Shown: positions 11,901-20,453, counted from the stretch's first letter. The stretch: DNA of 64,000 bases from Aquimarina algicola (GCF_006443095.1 NZ_VFWZ01000002.1:1302001-1366000); one strand, 5' to 3'. Program-made: numbers and translations. The notes: a model not told the origin generated them from the sequence alone.

Positions 11901-14900
11901 ATTGAAGTTTTTGATGGTCCTACTTCTATTGCAGGTCCATTTGGTCCACCACTTGCAGGAACACCTACACCATCTGGAGGTGCACAAGAAAGAAATCAAC
12001 AAATTACTAATTTACCATTCAATACAAGATATAGAGTGCTAATTATAGATAATAGTACTTCATGTCAATATGTAGAATTTGTTGATCCTGAAGCTCCACC
12101 GGCAGAACCTGCCCTTTTAAATACAAATGCAACACCTATATCTTGTGATGATGGTGACCCAATTACACCTTTACCGGCTGATGGTTCCTTCTCATTTGAA
12201 ATTGATGTGAGTACGTTAGGAACTTCTCCTGCGGTTACTCAAGTTTCTTGGGCAGTATTCCAGTTTGGATCTGGAGCGCCTGCTACAGGAACTAATACGA
12301 CGGGTACAGCTGCTGTAGGAGCTACCGACATTCCTGTTGTCGTTACAAATTTACCGGCAGGATTATATTATGTAGATGTTGAAGAAGTTGATGGAACAAG
12401 ATGTCCTACAAGGTTTGATTTTGAAATAGAAGTTCCTGATCCGATAGATTCTAGAGCTAGTGATCCGATAATTGCTAGTTGTGACACAGATGTATCTTTT
12501 TCTGTCACCACAAATGGTGGTACACCCACTGGCGGAAGTATTACGCCGGATGAAGGATATCGATATGCTGTTGGTGCTAGAGGTTTTACCCCTGCGGCTA
12601 TTGATTTTACATTTACAGCTACTACTGTAAATAGTACATCTTTTACTACTGATGGGAATGGAGATGGCACTACAGATCCTCTAGACCCAGCTGATCGGGT
12701 AGAATGGGATATTTATACAAGAGATGATAATGGCTGTATTGCAGGACCATTAGAAATAGATATTAATGTAACGCCAGGTCCATCAATAGATGTAAATCCA
12801 GGATTTGTTTCTAATCCTTGTGATTTAAGTGATTTTACAATGCAAATAGAGGCTTCTGCCACAGCTTTGAATTCTGCAGGAAATATCTTTTATGGGTTTG
12901 ATGATGGTGTTAATCCTGTAGTGCTTGATGAAGCGCCACCGGGAGCCCCTTACACATTTACATTCCCATCTCCGGGAACATATGATATTATTGTACAAGA
13001 TAATAATGGTTGTAGGGATACTGCTACGATTACTATTTTCCCAAGAATAGAAATTACTGCAGAATTTACGACACCACCAGATTGTACTACTGCTCCACCT
13101 CTAGGTGTAGTAACAACTACAGTTGTTTCGCCAGGTTCTGGGGTAGTAAACCATACTTATACATTGATAGACAATATTACTAGTGCACCGGCTGTAGGAG
13201 TTACAGAAAGTCCTGCGGGTTCAGGAACATTTATTAATGTTCCGGCAGGAAGCTATAGAGTAAGAGTAGAAGACTCTGGTATGGGGGCGCCTGCAGTGAT
13301 TTGTCCTTTTGAGACTCCTGTAAGTATTGAAGCTCCTGATACTCCTGTAATTGATGGAAGTACGGGAGTAACAAATGTAAACTGTAATGCAACGACCCCT
13401 TCTACAACAGGGGGTACCGGTACAGATAATGGTAGCATTACCGTTAGTCTAACATCACCTTTGGATCCAAATGCGACATATGAATATGAAATTATAGCTC
13501 CACCAACTAGCTTGAGACCAAGACAATCAAGTCCTACATTTAATAATTTAGGAGTTGATACATATACGGTTAGAGTGTGGGCTACGGTAGAAAATGGTCC
13601 GGGAGCTGCAGACGATGTAGTATGTTTTGATGATGAAGACTTTACTATTGGAGAACCGGCAGCAGTTACTGCATCAGCATCAGCATCAGCATATAGTTGT
13701 GATCCTGCAGATAGTAGTGAGCAGTTTCCTGTAATTACTGTAGAAATTGGAGGCGGAACAATAGCGCCAGGTGGTAATTATACGATATCCTATACAAGAC
13801 CAGCACCATTAGCACCAGTTGTTGATGAGGTAGTGGTAGATGCTGATCCCGCCCCGGGAATACAACATCAAACCATCGCATCAGAGCCGGGATTATATAG
13901 TTTTACCATAAGAGATAGTAATAATTGTGAGACAACAACAGGTACTACTGTTCCGGTATTTGATAGAATGAATAATGAAATGGTTACCGTTACAGCACCA
14001 GGGATTACTTGTGTAACTGGAGAAGAAGTAACCATAACTGTAGATGGAGGAATAGGACCATTTGATTTTACAGAGACAACAGGTACAAGTTTATCTCAAA
14101 TAGGTGTTGCTGATGCAACTATTGGAGCAATGTTTACATTACCGAATCCTGCAGATGAAACAAGAACGTACAGATTTAGAATTACAGATACGAGTACAGA
14201 CTGTTTTGTAGAAGTTGAGCATACAGTAGATCAAGTAGATTTCTTAGAAGTAACAGGTGTACAGGCAAGACCAGAAACTTGTTTCGAAGGCGCAGATGGT
14301 CAAATTAGCATAACCGTATCAGGATACACATTCGATGATGGTACAACTGTAACAATAGGAGGAACGCTAAATTATACGATTATTGATCCTGTAACTAGCG
14401 TAGAGGTTGTAGATGGTCTAGGAGGTCCAATAGCAGGATCAAGTGGAACATTAACGATGACTACTGATCCACAAACATTTACTTTACCTTTTGGTGCTAC
14501 ACAAGGAAATTATATTATTAGAGTGGCACAAGTCGGTAATCCAATGTGTACAGAAGATAGCGACCCAATCGTAATTACAGGTCCTGTTGAACTAGAATTA
14601 ATTTTACCTCCTTTTGTAACGACTACTTGTGCTTTGAATGATGGAGAATTTACTGCTACAACCAATGGTGCCCAGGGAGACGTTACATATCAAATTGTAG
14701 AAACAGGAGCTACATCTACAGATGGTAGATTTACAGGATTAGCGCCGGTAGATGCAACAACACCAAGAACATATACTGTAATAGCTACAGATACTTTTAC
14801 AGATCCTTTGAATCCTACTGCGACATTAACTTGTACAGATACAGAAACAATAGAGGTACGTCCACCGATAGATGATCTAACAATTGTTTCTGCAATACCT

Positions 14901-17186
14901 ACAGCCGTTACTTGTGCAAGTGATCCTGCTGGGATTACTAATAACAATGGTAGAATAGTAGTAACTGCAACAGGAACAAATACACCACTTCAATACACTA
15001 TTACGCCTGTAGTGTCTACAGGACCATTAGTACTAGGTACCGAAAGTGACAGACAAAATAGCCCTACATTTGATAACTTATCTCCTGGAGATTATGTGAT
15101 CAATGTATATGATAGAGCAGGTTGTTCTAGAGAAACATCACCGCCAATAACAATAACGGCGCCAAATCCTGTTACGATCTCTATAGATAATGTAACTATG
15201 ACTTCATGTGTTGTAAGAACTTCTGATGTTACGCTTTCTGCTACGTCTGATGCTGGAGGACCATTTACTTTTGAAGCAAGAGATATTACATTGCGTGATG
15301 TAATAAGTACTCCAACTATGCCAATTGCAGATGCTGATAGAGACAGGTTTGTTGGAACTAATAATACAGGATCTTTCCCAGGGTTGCCTGAAGGAATCTA
15401 TCAATTCTTTGTAACGGATAGTGATGGTTGTATGTCTGAAAGGTCTGCTCCTGTAGTTGTAAGTCCTCCAGATCCTCTTGATTTGACTCTAGATACTAGT
15501 AACACGATGATTGTTTGTTTTGGAGAAATGACAGGTTCTGTAAATGCAAGTACTACAGGAGGATTAGGAAGCAATGTATATTCATTAACGCCGATAACTG
15601 CTATTGGGGGTACTCCAACAGGTCCTGCTACTACCCAAAACACAACTTTATTTGAAGGTTTAGGTGCAGGGTTCTATCGTTACCAAGTAACTAGTGCACC
15701 AGATTGTAGTGATTTTGAAGACTTTGAAATTACACAACCTATGGCTGTTTTTGAGGCAGATCCTACAGCATCTGATATTACTTGTAATGGTGAAACAGAT
15801 GGTACGATTCGAGTTGAAGCAAGAGGAGGTAATACTAATCGACCATATACTTATGTATTATTTGATAGTATGGGAGAAATTGTTGATACTGCCTCTGATG
15901 AAGAAAATGGTACAACAGGTCTTCATGTATTTGAAGGACTACCAGCAGGTACTTACACCTTAATTTCTGAAGACGGAAGAGGATGTGCAGATATTGATGT
16001 AGATATTATTATTAATGAGCCACCTGCAATTGTGGTTACTATAGAGGATATTACACCAGAAGTGTGTGCGGGAGATAGTGATGGTACAGTTACACTTTCT
16101 ATTACAGGAGGTACACCAGATCCTGTAACTTCGCTTCCTGTATATTTCTGGAGTCGTGACGGAGTAAACTATGAATCAGTAACAGACCCAACAAATCTGT
16201 TTATAGATAACCTTCCTTCTGGAGTAACAACAATTTTTATTAGAGACTTTAACAATAGTCCTAATTGTGAAAATGCAAGAGAGGTTGATATTGTTCCTGG
16301 AGTAAACCTTAATGCAGAACTAGAAGCTGTAATTAATTGTCCTGAGTATGACTACTCAGATCCATTAAACCCTGCATTAATACAGGAAGAAAGTTATACA
16401 GTTAACTTTAATATAGGAGAAGAATCAGAAGGACTAAGTATCATTTACACCTTAGAAGGTAGAGAAGGTACACCAAACCCGGCTGTTAATTCTAACCTTA
16501 CAGGAACATTTGATGTAGAGCCTGGTGTATATGAAGGATTTATGGAAGCTAATTCTGGTGCTGATGTTTGTAGAAGAAGTGTTGGTACAATTCGAGTGAC
16601 AGAATATACTCCATTATCAATACCAGTGGCACAAATGACAGGTAATTCTCAAGATCCAAACGAATATCAAATCATTGTTTCTGGTGGATTGCAGTTTGAT
16701 AGAGAACCTAATTATGCCTTCTACTTTACAATTCTAAGAGAAGGAATAACAATTGATCAACTACAAGAGTCTGATTATACAGAATTAGAAAGTAATATCT
16801 TTACTATAAGAGAAACTGCTGATTATGTATTACGCGTTGTAGATGCAAATGGATGTGAGGTGATTTCGGTACAAAATCTAACGTATATCAACATTAGAAT
16901 ACCAAATTACTTTACACCTGATAGCCCAAATACCTCTACAGAAGAGCGTTTCTGGTACCCAAGACAGATAACACCTAATGTAGACGACCCATTCTTCTTT
17001 GACGATATGGAAGTAAAAGTATTTGATAGATACGGCCGATTATTAGCTGATTTCAAAGGAGACCAGCAAGGATGGGACGGATTGTATCAAGGAAAACAGC
17101 TTCCTTCCGGAGACTATTGGTATACGATTATACTTAACGATATTGATAATAGAGAGTTCACAGGACACTTTACACTATATCGATAA
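5937..17186 (+). CDS. Giant SprB-like gliding/surface adhesin, T9SS type B substrate
   Basis: The 3,749 residues start with a signal peptide (hydrophobic core, then SSISAQ). Residues 30-430 form a Gly/Asp-rich N-terminal region. Residues 430-560 look like a DUF11-type beta-sandwich (LGDSILYRLGIQNIGNE), followed near 600-670 by an Ig-like unit. From about residue 860 to 3550 there are some 27 divergent SprB-like repeats of 80-100 residues, each with a pattern such as GG..PY.Y, then AGTYT, then D..GC. The last 90 residues are a type B sorting domain (VKVFDRYGRLLADFKG, QGWDG, PSGDYWY). In Flavobacterium johnsoniae, SprB is a cell-surface adhesin moved along the cell during gliding. The SprF gene directly downstream supports the same role here. 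Residues 816-3693 contain no lysine at all. Orthology to SprB itself is not established, because flavobacteria carry several such proteins. Confidence 0.88.
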   Translation: MKTKMHIKIAIMILVVIASNISSISAQIRDPSSVPFQVVPGSTFRVRGELKMIGNGIIGPTRDRFGNTLNANDPVFSDEENGTGYRAYDYVDIDGDPSTFSSSSSFLELPTGCERILYAGLYWSATYYDVNQLNGNLTPIYSRNTQPDPRPAFNTLKFKTPTSGYITIPQSDVRILYDGYPGSINNPNGSPQDTRGPGAINPAWPNIENAVVDMPYHCYADVTALVQAETNPEGDYFVADQRASIGDIHPSNDLVAGWTLVVIYEDPSLPNKFISSNNGVAAISASTGDIDYTYSGFTTLPAPLPVNARFGIGSYEGDKNLRGDDLLMERRTSGIFERLTTTGTVRPPSDDIPNQASNFFDSSISVDGNYVTTKNPGYSDNQLGYDIDIFDIPNSSNRFIGNNQNAVNFRLTTRSDKFQVYVNTFEVEIIEPEMRVTKRVFDGGGTVDITGGDVNLGDSILYRLGIQNIGNEDIENATIRDELPINVNFTGVTFASPGITTNVITDPVTGRQTLEITIDDSVVERFDPEIRIDFGVDIIATCGDLRDACSEFVENVAVSTYTGVISDSTVSGEDSILETDSCRFDVVGTANALIRDDICESDAESAVLCRGEADLEMGTGFTSYEWRDSTGAIVSRDRTFTATAAGIYTVIGRSPDCRDLERTFEVLDGASIPNPIIAIANGLTSNPNANGNIRNCPVTGEDLPEIFLCGASTSLPLDSGFDPASTTIIWERLDPTACPAVTRNPDCPTTDSACEPLWTEVGRGAGFILNPSPDPSAPDPNITGEYRIRVDITGDCEEIYHFNVFQNNVIATVNKIRDIVCGTPGRLQVTGTDISTYEFQVELPDGTTFPTDGSFTNASTTFDAPIPGSYTINARLIGSPAGACTFPLNSVVVDEFTPTITLTPTQPACAEGTNRFGSLRVEIADGQPDYRYIITGPTGFTPRTISGTTDATVDFIDLEPGTYTVEAFADDDDGSTNCFLTDMETINVGTPLDIDVTPTATLQCNPDFQPNPLPTGTEGPFDPDEYIAIVQVSITSTPASGSYEFSTDPTFATLISPVGSGGPNIFNFRFTTTGNFTIYVRDTGSGGSCEASGNTTINPEVRIAATATAVDPECSTELGSIEVDITSGTAPFTFDIDGTAATPATSPTSADGLGIYTFANIDPTTTPVVTISDSISCDEELAPLSFTIPDAIDIDFGTITPLSCSATPTASIVIDDITGGSGNYQYSLDSPTGPFTDAPATPFTITGISGEGTHVLYVRNRLAPTAPPSTPDCMVNESFDIAPLLEVDDVTVTPTSVNCTAQTTEVTLSASPTATYEFNVLPDPATGTGSTGFSSTNTYTFENGVTYTVRARRTDSQCRGRTTFTAPNVPVAEIVNQRQTNPVTCNGGNDGAFEFSVNNSSTADPVTSFDYVITGPGSTNITGTGTTAPVVITGSVTTPIIAGTYTIEITDTSASLGAGSTGCTDTETVVITQPDPITFAIDNIDQDCATNLNEVTIRDVIGGNGPGYTYQISHPTTGDFPAAPVDIATPIGSIPNVPAGDPVPNYTITVFDVTGTCRGTLPLNITPLTAFDAAIADTSDFCLDDGTVSFIINVDATNTGAPPYTYTVSRGGTLVQTATTTPTSPITTNTFTQEGVYEITLTDDEGCEVILTETIAPVLTLRARRVNDLTCDPTSGASNDGRFELTIAGGTANYDITFENTTTTTTGNVALGITSTATPITFDSPDAGNYIFTVRDRSGSTGTRCVATATGELTDRTTPTITADNVRLGCEGDSGTVTITVTGPEAEYFVLFDDNDASTTDTFVQTVSNQIQVPNLPAGTYNFVVRDSRGCRFPETVEVVSPGPIREIRRDVDPITCNDMLVPPTRPGRIEIEIGDRNPSPIIPPTLPLEYTYTLVEESNISTLPLVPATTTSPNPFTFRTNTVAFDDLDAGRYYIFVEDENGCTERLGPYEVASDPNDLTIFATTTTTCPDLVTLDVQVVGGVGPFSIEVFDGPTSIAGPFGPPLAGTPTPSGGAQERNQQITNLPFNTRYRVLIIDNSTSCQYVEFVDPEAPPAEPALLNTNATPISCDDGDPITPLPADGSFSFEIDVSTLGTSPAVTQVSWAVFQFGSGAPATGTNTTGTAAVGATDIPVVVTNLPAGLYYVDVEEVDGTRCPTRFDFEIEVPDPIDSRASDPIIASCDTDVSFSVTTNGGTPTGGSITPDEGYRYAVGARGFTPAAIDFTFTATTVNSTSFTTDGNGDGTTDPLDPADRVEWDIYTRDDNGCIAGPLEIDINVTPGPSIDVNPGFVSNPCDLSDFTMQIEASATALNSAGNIFYGFDDGVNPVVLDEAPPGAPYTFTFPSPGTYDIIVQDNNGCRDTATITIFPRIEITAEFTTPPDCTTAPPLGVVTTTVVSPGSGVVNHTYTLIDNITSAPAVGVTESPAGSGTFINVPAGSYRVRVEDSGMGAPAVICPFETPVSIEAPDTPVIDGSTGVTNVNCNATTPSTTGGTGTDNGSITVSLTSPLDPNATYEYEIIAPPTSLRPRQSSPTFNNLGVDTYTVRVWATVENGPGAADDVVCFDDEDFTIGEPAAVTASASASAYSCDPADSSEQFPVITVEIGGGTIAPGGNYTISYTRPAPLAPVVDEVVVDADPAPGIQHQTIASEPGLYSFTIRDSNNCETTTGTTVPVFDRMNNEMVTVTAPGITCVTGEEVTITVDGGIGPFDFTETTGTSLSQIGVADATIGAMFTLPNPADETRTYRFRITDTSTDCFVEVEHTVDQVDFLEVTGVQARPETCFEGADGQISITVSGYTFDDGTTVTIGGTLNYTIIDPVTSVEVVDGLGGPIAGSSGTLTMTTDPQTFTLPFGATQGNYIIRVAQVGNPMCTEDSDPIVITGPVELELILPPFVTTTCALNDGEFTATTNGAQGDVTYQIVETGATSTDGRFTGLAPVDATTPRTYTVIATDTFTDPLNPTATLTCTDTETIEVRPPIDDLTIVSAIPTAVTCASDPAGITNNNGRIVVTATGTNTPLQYTITPVVSTGPLVLGTESDRQNSPTFDNLSPGDYVINVYDRAGCSRETSPPITITAPNPVTISIDNVTMTSCVVRTSDVTLSATSDAGGPFTFEARDITLRDVISTPTMPIADADRDRFVGTNNTGSFPGLPEGIYQFFVTDSDGCMSERSAPVVVSPPDPLDLTLDTSNTMIVCFGEMTGSVNASTTGGLGSNVYSLTPITAIGGTPTGPATTQNTTLFEGLGAGFYRYQVTSAPDCSDFEDFEITQPMAVFEADPTASDITCNGETDGTIRVEARGGNTNRPYTYVLFDSMGEIVDTASDEENGTTGLHVFEGLPAGTYTLISEDGRGCADIDVDIIINEPPAIVVTIEDITPEVCAGDSDGTVTLSITGGTPDPVTSLPVYFWSRDGVNYESVTDPTNLFIDNLPSGVTTIFIRDFNNSPNCENAREVDIVPGVNLNAELEAVINCPEYDYSDPLNPALIQEESYTVNFNIGEESEGLSIIYTLEGREGTPNPAVNSNLTGTFDVEPGVYEGFMEANSGADVCRRSVGTIRVTEYTPLSIPVAQMTGNSQDPNEYQIIVSGGLQFDREPNYAFYFTILREGITIDQLQESDYTELESNIFTIRETADYVLRVVDANGCEVISVQNLTYINIRIPNYFTPDSPNTSTEERFWYPRQITPNVDDPFFFDDMEVKVFDRYGRLLADFKGDQQGWDGLYQGKQLPSGDYWYTIILNDIDNREFTGHFTLYR

Positions 17187-17258
17187 AAGGTAAATATCAT
17201 TAAGAAGAAGGTAAAGAAGAAAAGAAAAAAATTAATGAAGTGTAATTTTTAATGTTAG

Positions 17259-18215
17259 ATGAAGAAGTTTATTGTAATATTTAGCCTACTTGTGAGTTAT
17301 TGTGCATCTGCACAGGAGTTTTTAGCGCCTGTGCAAAACCAATATATCGCAGATAACCCGTATTTAATATCCTCTGCATATGCAGGTATTGGAGATTGTT
17401 GGCAAATCAGAGCCTCTGGTTTTGAACAATGGGTAAGTATAGAAGATGCACCAGGAACACAATCCTTGTCAATCGATGGAAGAATTTCTGACCGTTCTGG
17501 TGTGGGTGCTATTTTGTTTAATGACCAAAATGGTTTTACCACCCAGCGAGGAGTTCAACTATCTTTTGCACACCATTTAACATTAAGTGAATACGACAAC
17601 CAGTATCTATCTTTTGGTATCAGTTATAAGTTTACACAATTTGGTATTGATACCTCAGAATTTAGTAATGGAGATCCTGATAATCCTTTTAATCCTGGAT
17701 TAGCAGATATTAGTGTAAATGATTCTAACTTTGATATTGCAATGTTATATCGTTTGGGTAGATTTTTCCTAAGTGTGAATGCGATCAATCTTTTGGAAAA
17801 AGAAATAGATGATTTTAACCCTACAGAGCCTTCTCAAATTCAGAATTATTTTATTTATTCCGGATATACATTTTATCATAAGTTTTCAGATATTGAGATA
17901 GAACCTTCTGTATTGTATCAAAACTTTTCGGGTGATGGTCGTTCTACAACAGACCTTAACTTGAAAGTAAGAAAATTGCATAGAGGTGATTATTACTGGG
18001 CGGGAGTAAGTCTTAGGTCTTTGGTAGATCAAGATTTTAAACCACTTTCAGTTTCTCCTATGCTAGGGATTAAAAAGGCGAATTTTTATGTAGCTTATGG
18101 GTATCAAATAAATGTGAATGAAGTACTAGAACCTACTACTGCAGCTGGATCCCATATGATCACTTTAGGATTAGATTTTGGATGTAGACAAAGTAAGTGT
18201 GGATGTACTTACTAG
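17259..18215 (+). CDS. PorP/SprF family type IX secretion membrane protein
   Basis: The 318 residues have a signal peptide (MKKFIVIFSLLVSYCASAQE) and the standard family opening, with a PVQNQYIADNPYLISSAYAG motif followed by alternating amphipathic strands (GVGAILFNDQNGF, LSFGISYKF). It has the normal length for the family and no extension. The gene lies 72 bases after the giant adhesin and is followed by a strong hairpin terminator, so the two probably form a bicistronic unit. SprF is known to be required for surface delivery of SprB, and here the protein is inferred to serve the adjacent adhesin. The C-terminus is Cys-rich (CRQSKCGCTY), which is a little unusual. Confidence 0.9.
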   Translation: MKKFIVIFSLLVSYCASAQEFLAPVQNQYIADNPYLISSAYAGIGDCWQIRASGFEQWVSIEDAPGTQSLSIDGRISDRSGVGAILFNDQNGFTTQRGVQLSFAHHLTLSEYDNQYLSFGISYKFTQFGIDTSEFSNGDPDNPFNPGLADISVNDSNFDIAMLYRLGRFFLSVNAINLLEKEIDDFNPTEPSQIQNYFIYSGYTFYHKFSDIEIEPSVLYQNFSGDGRSTTDLNLKVRKLHRGDYYWAGVSLRSLVDQDFKPLSVSPMLGIKKANFYVAYGYQINVNEVLEPTTAAGSHMITLGLDFGCRQSKCGCTY

Positions 18216-18240
18216 AATATTTACAACAATAAAATAGATC

Positions 18241-18280
18241 AAAGAATCCTCGCTCAAAAGACGGGGATTCTTTGGTTTTT
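18241..18280 (+). terminator. Intrinsic terminator after the adhesin/SprF unit
   Basis: AAAGAATCC at 18241-18249 pairs with GGATTCTTT at 18265-18273 and is followed by GGTTTTTAT. The hairpin lies in the convergent gap before the stop of the minus-strand DoxX-like gene. It may work in both directions, though the T-tract is better on the plus strand. Confidence 0.8.
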
Positions 18281-18680
18281 ATACGTTTGAAGTTACATAT
18301 AGACCAAAAACGGCTACAATAAAATAGCAAGTAATAGTTAATGCTCCCTGGTAATCTTTTGCTACTCGTTGTCCAAAGAGAAGAAATAAAAGAGTGAGAC
18401 ATGCCAAGAACATAGCTATAACAGCAAAATAAACTTCATTACTAGCAATAAGTTGATAAATCCCAATAATACAACATATCGCAGTAACGACTTCTATAAC
18501 CAAAATTATTGCTAAAAGTAAAGGAACAATATTAGCCATAAAAGTTGCAGCAAAATGCTCTTTTAGCCAGCTCGTATTGCCTTTCCAATCTATGGTCTTG
18601 TCAATACCTGATTGAAGAAAAGTAATCAATAAGAATAATAAGATTGTAATTGATACGATGTGAGTAATAAAATTATCCAT
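18279..18680 (-). CDS. DoxX-like small integral membrane protein
   Basis: The 133-residue protein has four hydrophobic segments, near residues 5-22, 50-73, 80-101 and 110-130. The loop after the first segment is polar and includes KTIDWKGNTSWLKEHF. Topology, length and that loop match the DoxX/DoxX-like family common in Bacteroidota, whose molecular role is mostly unclear. It lies 69 bases downstream of the holB-like gene on the same strand and may be co-transcribed with it. No separate promoter was evident. No catalytic motif is visible. Confidence 0.65.
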   Translation of the reverse strand: MDNFITHIVSITILLFLLITFLQSGIDKTIDWKGNTSWLKEHFAATFMANIVPLLLAIILVIEVVTAICCIIGIYQLIASNEVYFAVIAMFLACLTLLFLLFGQRVAKDYQGALTITCYFIVAVFGLYVTSNV

Positions 18681-18749
18681 GAATAATAAGTTTTGATAGA
18701 TTATTTATGTGTCTATTGAAGTTCTTAAAAGAAACTCTTATAATTTTAG

Positions 18750-19904
18750 TTATGCACTTTTTTTATGCAATAGTCTAGTTAGTTTAATAGATAGGTCTGT
18801 GAGGATTATTTTTGCATTTCCGTTGCGTTCTATATGATATATTGCATCCTGAAGCTCTTTGCAGATATCTATTATATTGGCACCATGAATAAAAGGAGCA
18901 AAATTTTCTAATTTGAAACCATTGGTTTTGGGTTCTAAAAACACTAATTCTTTGGCACCATAGTTTAGTAACATAGCTTGTCTAAAGAAATCAAGACAAT
19001 ACATGAGGAATCTTTTTTGGGTTTCTCTTCCACTACCTGCTATAGATTGACTCCATATAATCAAATCGTTTACTGCAGACTTGTTTCCTTTTGCTCTAAA
19101 GGCAGTGCGGACCCATTGTACAAACCAATCTTCGAATTGTTCGTCCCCACTGTCATGATGTACTAGATGTAAGGCTTTATTGTAGTCACCATTGGCTTGA
19201 TGTGCTATTTTTGATGCTTCACTATCAGAAATGCTTTCGTTGTTAAGTAAGGCATCTTTAATAACTTGTTCTCCCAAGGGAGGAAAATGTAATACTTGAC
19301 AGCGAGATCTTATTGTTTGTATAAGCTGTTCTTCATCTTCGGTAATCAGTATAAATATAGTTTTTTCAGGAGGCTCTTCGATCAGTTTCAGTAATTTGTT
19401 GGAGGCAGCAATATTCATTTTGTCTGCCATCCAAATAAGCATAATTTTATGCCCTCCTTCATAACTTTTGAGAGAAAGCTTTTTTACGATCTCTAGTGCC
19501 TCATCTACGCCTATTTGACCCTGCTTTTTTTCTATACCTATAGACAGATACCAATCAAAAATGTTTCCGTACGGATTTTCTTTCACAAAACTTCTCCATT
19601 CTTCTGCAAATTGATCAGAGGTAGGGTGTTTTTTTACTTTATCATTTACCGCAACTGGATAAACAAAATGCAAATCAGGATGAGCCAGATGATCGAATTT
19701 TATATTACATGCCTGTACTCCATTGGTGTTTTCACCATTTTGATTTTGGCATAAAATATATTGTGCGTAAGCTATTGCCATGGGTAATGTACCGCTGCCG
19801 CTTGATCCTACAAAAAGTTGAGCATGAGGTATTCTTTTGCGATCAGCACTAGTAGTTAGATAACTCTTGATATGTGTAAGCCCTAAAATTTTAGAAAATA
19901 GCAT
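18750..19904 (-). CDS. holB: DNA polymerase III delta' subunit (clamp loader)
   Basis: The protein is 384 residues from the ATG at 19904. A longer frame opens at 19982, but those extra 26 residues are a hydrophobic tail with no family counterpart, whereas MLFSKILGL is the expected N-terminus. The N-terminal half is an AAA+ fold with a degenerate P-loop (VGSSGSGTL), the paired Cys typical of delta' (one in YILCQN and one in VQACN), an HPDLHFVYP segment, a SNKLLKLIEEPP motif and an IRSRCQ sensor-1-like motif. Delta' is the non-ATPase part of the clamp loader that loads the beta sliding clamp. A TATATTTG box lies only a few bases upstream of the start, which would give an extremely short leader, so it may be coincidental. 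Confidence 0.9.
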   Translation of the reverse strand: MLFSKILGLTHIKSYLTTSADRKRIPHAQLFVGSSGSGTLPMAIAYAQYILCQNQNGENTNGVQACNIKFDHLAHPDLHFVYPVAVNDKVKKHPTSDQFAEEWRSFVKENPYGNIFDWYLSIGIEKKQGQIGVDEALEIVKKLSLKSYEGGHKIMLIWMADKMNIAASNKLLKLIEEPPEKTIFILITEDEEQLIQTIRSRCQVLHFPPLGEQVIKDALLNNESISDSEASKIAHQANGDYNKALHLVHHDSGDEQFEDWFVQWVRTAFRAKGNKSAVNDLIIWSQSIAGSGRETQKRFLMYCLDFFRQAMLLNYGAKELVFLEPKTNGFKLENFAPFIHGANIIDICKELQDAIYHIERNGNAKIILTDLSIKLTRLLHKKSA

Positions 19905-19968
19905 GAGCAAATATAAAAAAGATGCATACACCTTACCATGCGTGATGTAGGATTTTATTATAAATAAA

Positions 19969-20001
19969 AAAAGCCTGGTCAAATTAATTAAACAGGCTTT
20001 T
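19969..20001 (-). terminator. Minus-strand intrinsic terminator-like hairpin upstream of holB
   Basis: AAAAGCCTG at 19969-19977 and CAGGCTTTT at 19993-20001 form a perfect 9-bp stem with a 15-base loop. Only on the minus strand is it followed by a T-rich run (revcomp of TAAATAAAAA). It would stop transcription entering from the pgk side, or attenuate an upstream holB transcript. No minus-strand gene lies between it and pgk. Confidence 0.5.
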
Positions 20002-20400
20002 GGATAAATTGGGACAAAAAAAAGTATTTAAGAAAAAGCTAATTTTTGTTTTTTAAAAGTTTCATAAAAAAATAATTTTGAAACCTAAAAAGTATTTATT
20101 TTTTAGAATTATGCTAAAAATACGTTAAAAACATAAGAATATTGTGGTTTACTAGTACAAAATAGATTACAAGTAAATTTCTTCGACAAAAAACATTAAC
20201 GATAAGGTGCAGGCACAGAATTATCCTTCAAAATACTGCTTTACAAATAGATACAGTTTATTTCTAATAGAAATTCAAATTCTTTTCAAAGCATAAAAAA
20301 TAAAGTTATTATGGATATGATTTTTATATCAAAACGAGAGTTTTTCTAAAAAATCGTTAAAAGTTAAAATACATTCTAAATTTCAATACATTTTTCTGCA

Positions 20401-20408
20401 TAGTTTTG
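20401..20408 (+). promoter_or_regulatory. Candidate -7 promoter box for pgk
   Basis: TAGTTTTG matches the Bacteroidota -7 consensus TAnnTTTG exactly and sits 45 bases before the pgk ATG. No clear TTG -33 element was found at the usual distance, so the call rests on the -7 box alone. Confidence 0.4.
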
Positions 20409-20453
20409 ATGTAATAAAACTATTTTCGTTTCCATTAACACCAATCTTTTAAA

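Larger units (their letters stand above)
19905..20453. other. 549-bp AT-rich divergent intergenic region, holB/pgk
   Basis: No credible protein-coding frame was found on either strand. The region holds a hairpin near the holB side that is oriented as a minus-strand terminator, a second weak dyad (GTTTCA at 20059-20064 with TGAAAC at 20079-20084), long A/T tracts, and a -7 box for pgk. It has enough room for a small RNA, but nothing else was recognised. Confidence 0.6.

Noticed and set aside
15694..15963. Plus-strand 89-residue frame inside the giant adhesin
   Set aside because: It is out of frame with a long, compositionally consistent gene and encodes no recognisable protein; the many minus-strand frames across 7.3-15.6 kb are rejected for the same reason.
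19905..19982. N-terminal extension of the delta' subunit
   Set aside because: The extra 26 residues are hydrophobic, unlike any clamp-loader N-terminus, and contain the terminator-like hairpin region at their upstream end.
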